Shown: positions 1 through 7,154, counted from the stretch's first letter. The stretch: 12,982 nucleotides of DNA from Pseudomonadota bacterium (GCA_022567015.1 JADFHR010000073.1:1-12982); one strand, 5' to 3'. Program-made: numbers and translations. The notes: a model not told the origin generated them from the sequence alone.

Positions 1-86
1 GTATGCGGCCCGTCGGAGGGCGTCGAAAAGTTTCGACGATGCGCCGCATCGCCTGAAACTTTCCTCCTGCCCGACGAGCCGCCTAC
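1..86. repeat. Large imperfect palindrome (long hairpin)
   Basis: Bases 1-16 pair with 71-86 (14 of 16), 27-34 pair with 55-62 (8 of 8) and 37-43 pair with 45-51 (7 of 7), with the apex at base 44. A shorter perfect inverted repeat, arms 21-28 and 31-38 with a 2-base loop, lies inside the left arm and competes with the long fold. The palindrome starts at the window edge and may extend further left. No T-run follows the right arm, so it is not an obvious intrinsic terminator. It could be a palindromic repeat element, a small MITE-like remnant, a structured RNA or part of the 3' region of a gene outside the window. The pairing is seen directly; the role is unknown. Confidence 0.6.
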
Positions 87-392
87 GCGATCTCTATGAG
101 TCATGATCAGCGACCCTTGGTATTAGACCAGGACTCCGGGCATTCATGGTCTATGAAGTCTGGCACAAACGCTGACGAAGCGGAAGACTGAGGCGAGGGA
201 ACGTCCAAGACGGGTCAGAATCGGACTTTCTCCCCTACCGTTACGGTTGACCGGTTGTCGCCGGCTAGCGGACATTGAGACTGGAACGCCCTTTTATCGG
301 TTTCCCCCCATGCCATGCCGGCGTCGCCGGCCGCTTCCACATCATCACCAGCGTGTCTTGGTTTGCTCCTGGCGGGGCGGTACCATGACGCC
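87..392. other. Intergenic region with nested inverted repeats
   Basis: No gene is supported here. Two nested inverted repeats are visible: an outer pair at 107-112 and 170-175, and an inner 7-base pair at 124-130 and 147-153 with a 16-base loop, which together could fold as an extended hairpin of about 70 bases. At 267-276 lies the word AGCGGACATT, related to sequences in the 1845-1906 gap. An antisense open frame of 118 codons crosses this region, but it is arginine-rich, low in complexity and overlaps the small secreted-protein gene, so it was not called. Confidence 0.35.
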
Positions 393-647
393 ATGCGCCG
401 GCGCCTTCCCATTGCCTTGATCGCGGCCCTCGCCCCTACCGCCGCTTCGGTGGCATTGCCCGCCTCCCCGGCCTTCGCCTTCCATGACACCCTCGGGGGC
501 GGTGCCTCGATCACGGGCGGTGCCTCGATCGGCGTAATTCTGCCGATCGTAGTCGTTGTCGTCGTCCTCATGGTCGGGGTCGGGATCTGGGGTCGGAAGA
601 AGGGAAAGACGAAGTCCAGGCGCAGGAAGCGTAGACGGGGTCGTTAA
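393..647 (+). CDS. Small signal-peptide and membrane-anchor protein, 84 aa, unknown function
   Basis: I do not recognise a family. The ATG at 393 gives a basic start (MRRR), a hydrophobic core and an alanine-rich cleavage-type region ending near AFAF (residues 27-30), which together look like a Sec signal peptide. A short glycine-rich linker carries two GGASI repeats (residues 36-46). A very hydrophobic segment at about 47-66, rich in valine, should span the membrane. The C-terminus (67-84) is almost entirely lysine and arginine and would sit in the cytoplasm. If the signal is cleaved, only about 17 residues face the periplasm. The ribosome-binding site is weak (a G-rich stretch at about 371-380), and an in-frame start further upstream at 315 is possible but would bury the signal peptide. 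The topology is clear; reality of the gene is probable rather than certain. Confidence 0.6.
   Translation: MRRRLPIALIAALAPTAASVALPASPAFAFHDTLGGGASITGGASIGVILPIVVVVVVLMVGVGIWGRKKGKTKSRRRKRRRGR
497..530 (+). repeat. Tandem direct repeat, 2 x 16 bp
   Basis: GGGCGGTGCCTCGATC occurs at 497-512 and again, identical, at 515-530, a period of 18 bases or six codons. It encodes the GGASI duplication in the linker of the small secreted protein. Identity at the third codon positions suggests a recent duplication, and the unit could expand or contract in frame. Confidence 0.8.
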
Positions 648-700
648 GTCCGCAAACGGCGGGGATTTTCGTTTGCGCAGACGAGGTGTACGCTCACCCC

Positions 701-1792
701 ATGGCCGTGTGGGAAAGGAACGGCGCTATCATCGGCGGCGTAGGGGCCACTCTGCTGATCGGGCTCCCCATCGGCGGCGTGTTCGCATGGGGCATGCCCA
801 TCGCTCCCTACATGAAGTTTCCGCCGAGAACACTCTACGTCGAGCATGCGCCGTTCTCCTGGACCGCGTTCCTCATCATCGGCGTGACCGTTGCCGCCGT
901 TTGCCTACCGTTCCTGGTCAGGCTGGCGCGCGCCGCGGAACGCGGCGCACCGGCGCCATGGCGCTTGCCGTTTCCCTGGTGGGGCTGGCTCGGGGCCGGC
1001 GTCATATTCGTCGCGTGGATTCTCGCGTGGAACCGCTTCCCGTGGTTCGACGCTTTCCAGGCCTATACCTTCTTCCCCCTGTGGGCAGGCTATATCCTCG
1101 TCGTCAATGCGCTGACGATGGTTCGAACCGGTCGTTGCCCAATGTTAAGCCGGCCCGGTTTCTTCACCGCCCTTTTTGCCCTCAGCGCGGCGTTGTGGTG
1201 GTGTTTCGAATACCTGAACCGTTTCGTCCAGAACTGGCACTATCTGGGTATCGAGGATTTCGGCCCGTGGCAGTACTTCCTCAACGCGACACTTTCGTTT
1301 TCCACCGTGCTGCCGGCGGTGATAGGGACCGCCGAATTCCTCAAATCCTTTCCAAACCGGTTTCAGTCCCTCACCGGGTTCTTTCCGCTGGATGTCCGGC
1401 ACCACACACGGTGGGGCTGGGCCGTGTTGATCTGCGTGGCGGCGGCTCTCGCGGGGATCGGCATACGGCCCGACTACCTGTTTCCGCTGCTGTGGGTCGC
1501 CCCCTTGCTGATCATCATCTCGATCCAGGCGATCGTCGGCGAGGAAACGGTCTTTTCCTCCTTGAAACACGGGGACTGGCGGCCGGTCGTGGTTCCCGCG
1601 CTGGCGGCGCTGATCTGTGGTTTCTTCTGGGAAATGTGGAACTATAACAGCCTCGCGCACTGGGAATACTCGGTGCCGTTCGTGCAGCGCTTCCAGGTCT
1701 TCGAGATGCCTGTTCTCGGTTATGCGGGCTACCTGCCGTTCGGCCTCGAATGCGCGGCCGTAGCCGGCCTGCTGCGCAACCGCGGCGGCTAG
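701..1792 (+). CDS. Multi-pass integral membrane protein with internal duplication, 363 aa, unknown function
   Basis: I do not recognise the family. The protein has about eight to ten hydrophobic segments, for example residues 9-30, 54-74, 94-110, 123-140, 152-168, 195-210, 238-255, 258-280 and 296-310. Its two halves look like repeats: W94-G-W96 matches W238-G-W240, FPLW at 125-128 resembles FPLLW at 261-265, and the aromatic FEYLNRFVQNWHY (169-181) resembles WEMWNYNSLAHWEY (310-323), each copy with a conserved glutamate (E170 and E311) and a tryptophan 9-10 residues later. These offsets are all about 136-144 residues. The conserved Trp, Glu and Asn residues within membrane-proximal segments could form a binding or catalytic site. 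I chose the ATG at 701, which has GAGG at 684-687 about 13 bases upstream. A GTG at 686 would add five residues. It is followed by a 286-base gap, so it need not be co-transcribed with the ABC gene. Confidence 0.85.
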   Translation: MAVWERNGAIIGGVGATLLIGLPIGGVFAWGMPIAPYMKFPPRTLYVEHAPFSWTAFLIIGVTVAAVCLPFLVRLARAAERGAPAPWRLPFPWWGWLGAGVIFVAWILAWNRFPWFDAFQAYTFFPLWAGYILVVNALTMVRTGRCPMLSRPGFFTALFALSAALWWCFEYLNRFVQNWHYLGIEDFGPWQYFLNATLSFSTVLPAVIGTAEFLKSFPNRFQSLTGFFPLDVRHHTRWGWAVLICVAAALAGIGIRPDYLFPLLWVAPLLIIISIQAIVGEETVFSSLKHGDWRPVVVPALAALICGFFWEMWNYNSLAHWEYSVPFVQRFQVFEMPVLGYAGYLPFGLECAAVAGLLRNRGG

Positions 1793-1844
1793 CGCTTGCG
1801 GCCCGTGTCCTCTCCGCACCGCATCAGGAGCGGAAGTGCCGATG

Positions 1845-1902
1845 ACCCTGCGCCAATGTCTGCCGCCCAGGGTAAAGCAGACATGATCCGCTAAAAAGCG
1901 GA
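1845..1902 (+). other. Possible RNA pseudoknot plus hairpin in the gap 1793-2078
   Basis: Bases 1845-1850 (ACCCTG) are complementary to 1868-1873, and 1856-1863 (ATGTCTGC) are perfectly complementary to 1877-1884. The two pairings interleave, which is the topology of an H-type pseudoknot with loops of 5, 4 and 3 bases. A third stem, 1887-1892 with 1897-1902, closes an AAAA loop directly after it. The gap otherwise has a G-rich run at 2022-2040 and the Shine-Dalgarno of the ABC gene. The structure could be a leader element of the ABC gene, a 3' element of the membrane-protein gene, or just a dispersed palindromic repeat: AGCRGACRT words appear here and at 267-276. No U-run follows, so it is not a standard terminator. 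The complementarity is seen; the function is not known. Confidence 0.35.
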
Positions 1903-2065
1903 CGTTCGGGGCGTCGGTTCGCCACGATTTCACACTGAGACACTACCGGTTTTTGGGCCCCTTTGCCGCCGTTACCGTGCCATAGTACGGTGGGAGCCGT
2001 TGGCGCGGCGGCTTTCATGGCGGCGGGCGGGCGGGCGCGGACGGCGTGGCGCAAGGCCCAGTAAC

Positions 2066-2070
2066 GGAGG
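2066..2070 (+). promoter_or_regulatory. Shine-Dalgarno site GGAGG of the ABC gene
   Basis: GGAGG lies 8 bases before the ATG at 2079, which is ideal spacing. It decides the start in favour of 2079 over an in-frame GTG at 2046, which has no such site and would add 11 residues not typical of an exporter N-terminus. Confidence 0.85.
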
Positions 2071-2078
2071 CTAAAGAC

Positions 2079-5000
2079 ATGGAACAGGGAATCTTCGCGT
2101 ATATCTGGCGGCACTCCAAACCCGAGCAGATTTCGGTCCTCGTGGCGACGGTGGCGTCCTTCCCATTCCTGTACATGGCGCTGAACCTGCCCAAGGTCAT
2201 CGTCAACGACGCCATCGACGGCAAGGACTTCCCGAAGGAGGTCATGACCTTCCCGTTCGATCAAATTCCCTATCTCCTGGTCCTTTGCGGCGCCCTGCTC
2301 GGCCTGCTGTTGATCAACGGCGGCTTCCGGATGGGCATCAACATCTACAAGGGCATATTGGGCGAGCGCATGCTGAGGCGCCTGCGCTATCAGCTTTACG
2401 AGCGCATCCTGCGCTTTCCCATGCGCCATTTCCAGAAGGTGTCCGCCGGCGAGTTGGCTTCGATGATCACGGCGGAGGTGGAGCCCCTTGGCGAATTCAT
2501 CCGCGATGCCCTGGCGCTGCCGGTGTTCCAGGGCGGCACCATGCTGACCATCCTGTTCTTCATGTTCACACAGGACTGGAAGCTCGGCCTGGCGGCGATC
2601 GCGCTGATCCCCGTCCAGGCCTGGGTGATTCCGAAATTACAGCGCCAGGTCAATCTGCTGGGCAAGGAACGGGTCAAGCGGGCGCGCAAGCTGGCGGGGC
2701 GCGTAGGCGAAGCGGTGTCGGGCATCCACGACATCCATACCCACGATACGTCCACCTATTCCCTGGCCCATTTCTCGCACCGCCTGGCGGGCATCTTCGA
2801 TGTGCGGCACCGGCTGTACCGCAAGAAGTTTTTCATGAAGTTCACCAACAACCTCCTGATCGCGCTCACGCCGCTGCTTTTCTATTCCGTCGGCGGCGTA
2901 TTGATCATTCGCGGCGAACTCACCCTCGGCGCGCTGGTCGCCGTGCTCGCCGCCTACGCGAACTTCACCACGCCGTGGAAAGAGCTCCTGAAATACTACC
3001 AGCGCATGGCCGATGCCCGCATCAAGTATGGGCAGCTGATCGAACAGTTCCAGCCGACCGACATGCTGGACCCATCCCTGCAGCGTGACCGTCCGCAGAC
3101 GATCGAACCGATCACGGCCCCGCTTTCCCTGCACCACGTCACCCTCGCCGACGAGGACGGGATCGAGACGCTCACCGGCGTGACCTTTGAGGCCGATCCG
3201 GGCAGCCACATCGCCATCGTCGCCGGCGGCAGCGACCGGGACAAGCTCGCCCACGTGCTGGCGCGGCTGCTTGTCCCGACCCGCGGCAGGATCATGATCG
3301 GCGAGGATAACCTTTCCACCATGCACGAGGCGGTGATCGGGTCGCGCATCGGCTATGCCGGGCCCGACTCCTACATCTTCGACGGGACCATCGCCGATAA
3401 CGTGCTCTACGGATTGAAACATGCGCCGACGTCCGAGGTCGACATGGACGCCAAACGCCGCCGCGCCTACAAGGAGTCGGTGGCCTCGGGCAACAGCACC
3501 GACGACATCGACGCCGAGTGGATCGATTTCAAGCTTCTCGGCATGTCGGGCACTACGGAGCTCAAGGACTGGTGGGTGCGGGTGATCCAGGCCCTCGAGA
3601 TCGAGGACGCCCTCTACACGCGCGCCCTGAACATGTCCATCGATGCCGAAAGCCACCCCGGTCTGGCGGACGGCGTATTGCAGGCCCGTGAACGCATCGC
3701 GCGGCGGCTCGACGAAACGCCCGAACTGGCCGACCTGGTGCACGCCTTCGACTTCGACACCTACAACGTCAATGCGTCCGTCGGCGAAAACCTCATGTTC
3801 GGCGAGCCCGTGACCCCCGAGTTCGCGTTCGAGAACCTGGGTGAAAATCCGTACGTGCGGCGGATCCTGGAGGAATGCGGCCTGACCCTCAGGTTCCAGG
3901 AGATCGGCCTCAAGGCGGCCGCCACCATGGTCGACATGTTCAACGACCTGTCACCCGACGAACCCCTGTTCGAGGAGTACAGTTTTGTCAACGAGGAAGC
4001 CCTGCAGGCGCTCAAGCACGTGAGCAGCCGGGCCAAACGGGAAGGACTGGACGCCCTGTCGGAAGCCGAGCGGTCCCATCTCATGTCGCTGACGTGTCAA
4101 CTGATCGTCGGCCGTCACCGTCTTGGCCTGATCGAGGACGACATGCAAAGCGCCCTTGTCCGGGCGCGCAAGGTCTTTCGCGACAACCTGCCCGAGGACG
4201 CGCGCGGCGCCATCGCCTTTTTCGACCGCGACCGTTTCAACGGCCAATTGAGCCTGCAATGCAACCTGTTGATGGGGCGCGTCAACCTTGCCCGGCCGCA
4301 GGCCGACGAGAAGGTCAACGAGCTGATTCTCGAGGTGCTCAACGAGATAGGCCTCAGGCAAAAGTTCGTCCTCGCCGCCACCAACGCGGAAGTGGGCATC
4401 GGCGGCCGGCGCATGCCCCTGATCGACCGCCAGAAGATCGCCCTCGCCCGGAGCCTGCTCAAGCGGCCGGATATCCTGATCATCAACGAGGCCCTCAATG
4501 CCATCGAGCGCGAGGCCCGGGACCGCATCCGGCGAAACATCTATGACCTCCTGCCCGACACCACGGTGATCTGGATCGACAGCGAGATGCCCGATGTGAC
4601 CGAGTTCGACCAGGTGCTGGTGCTCAGGAACGGCCGCATTACCGAGCGCATCGTCGAACAGGTGGCCGAGGAAGCGCCGGCGGTCGAGGAACCGGCCGAA
4701 GAGGGCGAGGGACCGATAACCCTGGACACCGAAGCTTCGGCCCTGGCCGCCGTGCCGCTGTTCTCGCGCATGGAGCCGGCCCGCCTGAAGCTGCTCGCGT
4801 TCGCCAGCCGCAGGCTGATCTTCGACGCGGGCGAGGAACTCTTCCACCAGGGCGACCCCGGGGATGCCGCCTATGTCATTCTGGACGGCGAGGCCGACGT
4901 GGTGATCGGCGAAGGCGACAAGGAAACCGTCATCAATCGCGCCGGGTCCAACGAGCTGGTCGGTGAAATGGCGTTGCTCAGCACCACGCCGCGCTCGGCG

Positions 5001-5156
5001 ACCCTGCGCGCGGTGGCGGAACTCACGGTGCTGAGACTGCAGAAGGACACCTTCCTCGAACTGATGGAACGCGATCCGCACATCGCCGCCGAGGTCGCCC
5101 GGCGGATCAGCGACCGGCTCCTCGACACCATGGAGAAACTGCAAAAGGCGGCCTGA
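2079..5156 (+). CDS. Exporter-type ABC protein with degenerate, expanded ATPase domain and C-terminal cyclic-nucleotide-binding domain, 1025 aa
   Basis: Residues 1-330 form a six-helix exporter membrane domain, with helices near 14-36, 62-84, 140-162, 164-186, 250-270 and 278-300. Residues 350-865 follow the ABC ATPase fold but every key motif is altered. The P-loop (VAGGSDRDKLA, 381-391) lacks the Walker A lysine and its Ser/Thr. The Q-loop region (AGPDSYIF, 427-434) lacks Gln. The signature position reads MPLIDRQK (779-786) instead of LSGGQRQ. Walker B ends IINEA (801-805) with Asn for Asp. The H-loop position reads DSE (834-836). Between Q-loop and signature there are about 330 residues rather than the usual 60-70. 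A charged, Glu/Pro-rich linker leads to a Crp-like cyclic-nucleotide-binding domain (about 889-1020) with an intact-looking cassette GEMALLSTTPRSAT (962-975). I recall alphaproteobacterial ABC proteins with similar long inserts, but not their function. It probably forms a homodimer in the inner membrane. ATP hydrolysis is doubtful; a regulatory or sensory role is inference. Confidence 0.9.
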   Translation: MEQGIFAYIWRHSKPEQISVLVATVASFPFLYMALNLPKVIVNDAIDGKDFPKEVMTFPFDQIPYLLVLCGALLGLLLINGGFRMGINIYKGILGERMLRRLRYQLYERILRFPMRHFQKVSAGELASMITAEVEPLGEFIRDALALPVFQGGTMLTILFFMFTQDWKLGLAAIALIPVQAWVIPKLQRQVNLLGKERVKRARKLAGRVGEAVSGIHDIHTHDTSTYSLAHFSHRLAGIFDVRHRLYRKKFFMKFTNNLLIALTPLLFYSVGGVLIIRGELTLGALVAVLAAYANFTTPWKELLKYYQRMADARIKYGQLIEQFQPTDMLDPSLQRDRPQTIEPITAPLSLHHVTLADEDGIETLTGVTFEADPGSHIAIVAGGSDRDKLAHVLARLLVPTRGRIMIGEDNLSTMHEAVIGSRIGYAGPDSYIFDGTIADNVLYGLKHAPTSEVDMDAKRRRAYKESVASGNSTDDIDAEWIDFKLLGMSGTTELKDWWVRVIQALEIEDALYTRALNMSIDAESHPGLADGVLQARERIARRLDETPELADLVHAFDFDTYNVNASVGENLMFGEPVTPEFAFENLGENPYVRRILEECGLTLRFQEIGLKAAATMVDMFNDLSPDEPLFEEYSFVNEEALQALKHVSSRAKREGLDALSEAERSHLMSLTCQLIVGRHRLGLIEDDMQSALVRARKVFRDNLPEDARGAIAFFDRDRFNGQLSLQCNLLMGRVNLARPQADEKVNELILEVLNEIGLRQKFVLAATNAEVGIGGRRMPLIDRQKIALARSLLKRPDILIINEALNAIEREARDRIRRNIYDLLPDTTVIWIDSEMPDVTEFDQVLVLRNGRITERIVEQVAEEAPAVEEPAEEGEGPITLDTEASALAAVPLFSRMEPARLKLLAFASRRLIFDAGEELFHQGDPGDAAYVILDGEADVVIGEGDKETVINRAGSNELVGEMALLSTTPRSATLRAVAELTVLRLQKDTFLELMERDPHIAAEVARRISDRLLDTMEKLQKAA

Positions 5157-5177
5157 GCGCGCGGTCGAGGGGCGCAG

Positions 5178-5202
5178 AGGCGTCACACTGTCCGTGACGT
5201 CT
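5178..5202. terminator. Hairpin between the ABC and methyltransferase genes
   Basis: Bases 5178-5186 pair with 5194-5202 (nine pairs including one G-U), around a 7-base loop. No T-run follows, so it may slow or partly stop transcription or act on RNA stability rather than be a true intrinsic terminator. It sits in the 80-base gap before the methyltransferase start. Confidence 0.35.
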
Positions 5203-5236
5203 GGAATACGCCCAAGACCGCGGTTGGAACGGCGGA

Positions 5237-5929
5237 ATGGAAAACGAAAACGCGTTGTACGGGGATATTCTCAAGGGGCTGGCCGTATATTTCGACAGCG
5301 CCTTCGTTTCCGATATCCGCGAGACCGCCCGCCGCTTTCCCCGGCGCGAGCTCGGCTACGCCCTGAACCACAACCAGACCGCCAGCAAGACGTGGCTGAT
5401 GGACGCCCTGCACGGGGCCACGGGCGGGCCTGTGGGAGCCGTCTGCATTGTCGGCGGGTGGTACGGCGTCCTCGGCGCCATGCTGCTCCATGACCGGCGG
5501 TTCGACGTGGAAACGGTGCTCAACGTGGATATCGACCCCTCCTGCGCGCCGGTGGCCGAGAGTCTGAACCGCACCCATGTGGAGGACGGAAAGTTCCGCT
5601 GCCTGACCGCCGACATGTACGAACTGGACTACCGGGGAACGGACTGGCAAGGGCAAGGGGAGGACGGAGGGCGGCGGTCCGCCGGTCCCGACCTGATCAT
5701 CAACACGGCGTGCGAGCACCTGGCGCGGTTCGACGAATGGTACGGGCGCATCCCCGGGGGCATGCTCCTGGCCCTGCAGTCAAACGATTTCTTCGATTAC
5801 CGGGACCATGTGAATTGCGTTCCCACCCTGGCGGCGTTCAAGGACCAGGCGCCCATGGCAGAGGTGTTGTTCGAAGGGGAACTCAAGCTCAGGAAATACA
5901 CCCGCTTCATGCTCATCGGCCGCCGGTAG
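5237..5929 (+). CDS. Class I SAM-dependent methyltransferase, 230 aa
   Basis: The protein has a Rossmann-type methyltransferase core. The glycine-rich motif I reads CIVGGWYG (70-77), followed by an acidic strand NVDID (96-100) that should hold the ribose hydroxyls of S-adenosylmethionine, then TADMY (124-128) as the adenine-contact region, and DLIINTACEH (152-161) as the strand carrying the catalytic-loop motif. LQSND (180-184) near the next strand is also typical of the family as I recall it. Residues 137-150 are a low-complexity Gly/Gln/Arg insert, probably a surface loop. There is no signal peptide or membrane segment, so the protein should be cytoplasmic. The substrate cannot be told from sequence; the neighbouring glycosyltransferases make a sugar or glycolipid possible. 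The ATG at 5237 has only a weak G-rich site before it. The last 17 bases overlap the end of the convergent glycosyltransferase gene. Confidence 0.85.
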   Translation: MENENALYGDILKGLAVYFDSAFVSDIRETARRFPRRELGYALNHNQTASKTWLMDALHGATGGPVGAVCIVGGWYGVLGAMLLHDRRFDVETVLNVDIDPSCAPVAESLNRTHVEDGKFRCLTADMYELDYRGTDWQGQGEDGGRRSAGPDLIINTACEHLARFDEWYGRIPGGMLLALQSNDFFDYRDHVNCVPTLAAFKDQAPMAEVLFEGELKLRKYTRFMLIGRR

Positions 5930-7109
5930 CGTTCTTTTTCGGGTCACTTCGGCCGTCGGCGCCACGGTCTTTCAGCCAATCGCAGACCAGCCGGGCGCTC
6001 GTCTTCGCCCCGTTCAGGTCCGGGCGCGCCGCGTCCGCCGGGGGTGCTTCGAAGGCGGCGTCGATCGCCGCGGCCAGGGTTTCAGGCGAAAGCCGGTCCT
6101 CGGTCACCACCCGGGCCAGGCCGCGTTCGGCCAGGCGCCGGGCGCGCAGGGATTGCTCGGTCTCGCCATCGGCCGCGTAGGGCACGATCACGGCCCGGGT
6201 TCCGGCGCGGAGGATATCCGCCACCGTGTTGTACCCCGCTTGCGAAACCGATACCGCGCACGCAGCAAGCAGCGCCGGGAAGTCCCGCCGGTGCCTCTCC
6301 ACGACGACGTCCGCGGGCGCCCGGGCGGCGAGCCCGGCCAACGCCCTGGCGTCCAGGTTGGGCCCCGCCAACAGGCGCCACCGGGCATCGCGGAGAGACG
6401 TCAGCCGGCGCGAGTCCATGGCCGTGGCAAGCAGCTTTTCCCCTACCGCGCCGCCCCCCGCCGACACCAGGACATCGCCCGGGCCCGCCCGGCCGCGTCC
6501 GCCGCGCAGCACCCCGGCGCCGGCGATGATGCCCGTGTAGTGCAGCTTGGCGGCAAATCGCCGGGCCTCGGGAAAGGTTTCCTCGAAGCGGACAAACGCG
6601 GGGTCGCCGTGGACGAGCACGTGGTCGAAGGATGTCTCTATAAGCTCCGCCGTTTCCGCGATGCGGGCGGGATCGCGTTTGGCCTGCACGATGTCGCGCA
6701 CCGAGCAGATGGTCAGGGGCCGGGGTGTCGCCTCCTTAGCGGCGGCCAACAGGGGCAGCAGCTCGAAACGCATCTGCCGGCGGCCGAAGGGGAAGGCCTC
6801 GATGATGAGCGCATCGTATCGCCGCCCGTGGAAAAGGTTGAGCAGGTGGTCGCGCCGGCGGGCCTTCCAGGCGTCGTCGACGGGCCGGTCGTCCCCGCCG
6901 ACGAGGTCGTGGAAGCCGCCGGCCCCGCTTTTCAGGGAAGGAAGCTGAAAGACGCGCGCGCCGCCCGTGTCCAGGCCGAGGACGGGCATGCCGCCCGATA
7001 TCATGTCCACCTCCAGGCGCTCGGCGGTCAAACCCCGGCACAGCAACGCCACGCGCTTGAGGTGGCCGATTCCCAGCAGGTGCTGGACATAGACGAATAC
7101 GCTGCTCAT
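5913..7109 (-). CDS. MurG-like glycosyltransferase (GT28/GT-B fold), 398 aa
   Basis: A two-domain GT-B enzyme expected to transfer a sugar from a nucleotide-sugar to a lipid or glycan acceptor at the inner face of the membrane. The N-terminal acceptor domain starts with the glycine/histidine loop HLLGIGHLKR (10-19), the counterpart of the MurG GGTGGH region. The C-terminal donor domain contains SAGGGA (216-221) and the nucleotide-sugar-binding SQAGYNT (289-295), then VIVPYA and a Glu-containing segment as in MurG relatives. It is a paralogue-like match to the gene at 8395-9615. It is the last gene of the three-gene operon. The ATG at 7109 fits the family's N-terminus. A TTG at 7142 would add 11 residues; AAGGAG at 7145-7150 lies only 2 bases before that TTG and 35 before the ATG, so the start is not certain. 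Donor and acceptor are unknown. Confidence 0.88.
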   Translation of the reverse strand: MSSVFVYVQHLLGIGHLKRVALLCRGLTAERLEVDMISGGMPVLGLDTGGARVFQLPSLKSGAGGFHDLVGGDDRPVDDAWKARRRDHLLNLFHGRRYDALIIEAFPFGRRQMRFELLPLLAAAKEATPRPLTICSVRDIVQAKRDPARIAETAELIETSFDHVLVHGDPAFVRFEETFPEARRFAAKLHYTGIIAGAGVLRGGRGRAGPGDVLVSAGGGAVGEKLLATAMDSRRLTSLRDARWRLLAGPNLDARALAGLAARAPADVVVERHRRDFPALLAACAVSVSQAGYNTVADILRAGTRAVIVPYAADGETEQSLRARRLAERGLARVVTEDRLSPETLAAAIDAAFEAPPADAARPDLNGAKTSARLVCDWLKDRGADGRSDPKKNATGGR

Positions 7110-7154
7110 AGCGCTTTTTGTGCGGCCGGAACCGGCGCTCAACGCTCCTTGGTA

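Noticed and set aside
556..1647. A 363-codon open frame on the + strand overlapping two genes
   Set aside because: Arg-rich frame-shifted reading of the membrane-protein gene, whose own frame shows coherent membrane segments.
2079..5156. The ABC gene as a pseudogene
   Set aside because: The frame is open over its full length, has a strong ribosome-binding site, and the membrane and cyclic-nucleotide domains are well kept; the lost motifs are substitutions rather than frameshifts.
3951..5186. A 411-codon open frame on the - strand opposite the ABC gene
   Set aside because: It is a high-GC shadow with no recognisable domain, rich in Gly, Arg and Glu, while the + strand frame encodes clear ABC and cyclic-nucleotide domains.
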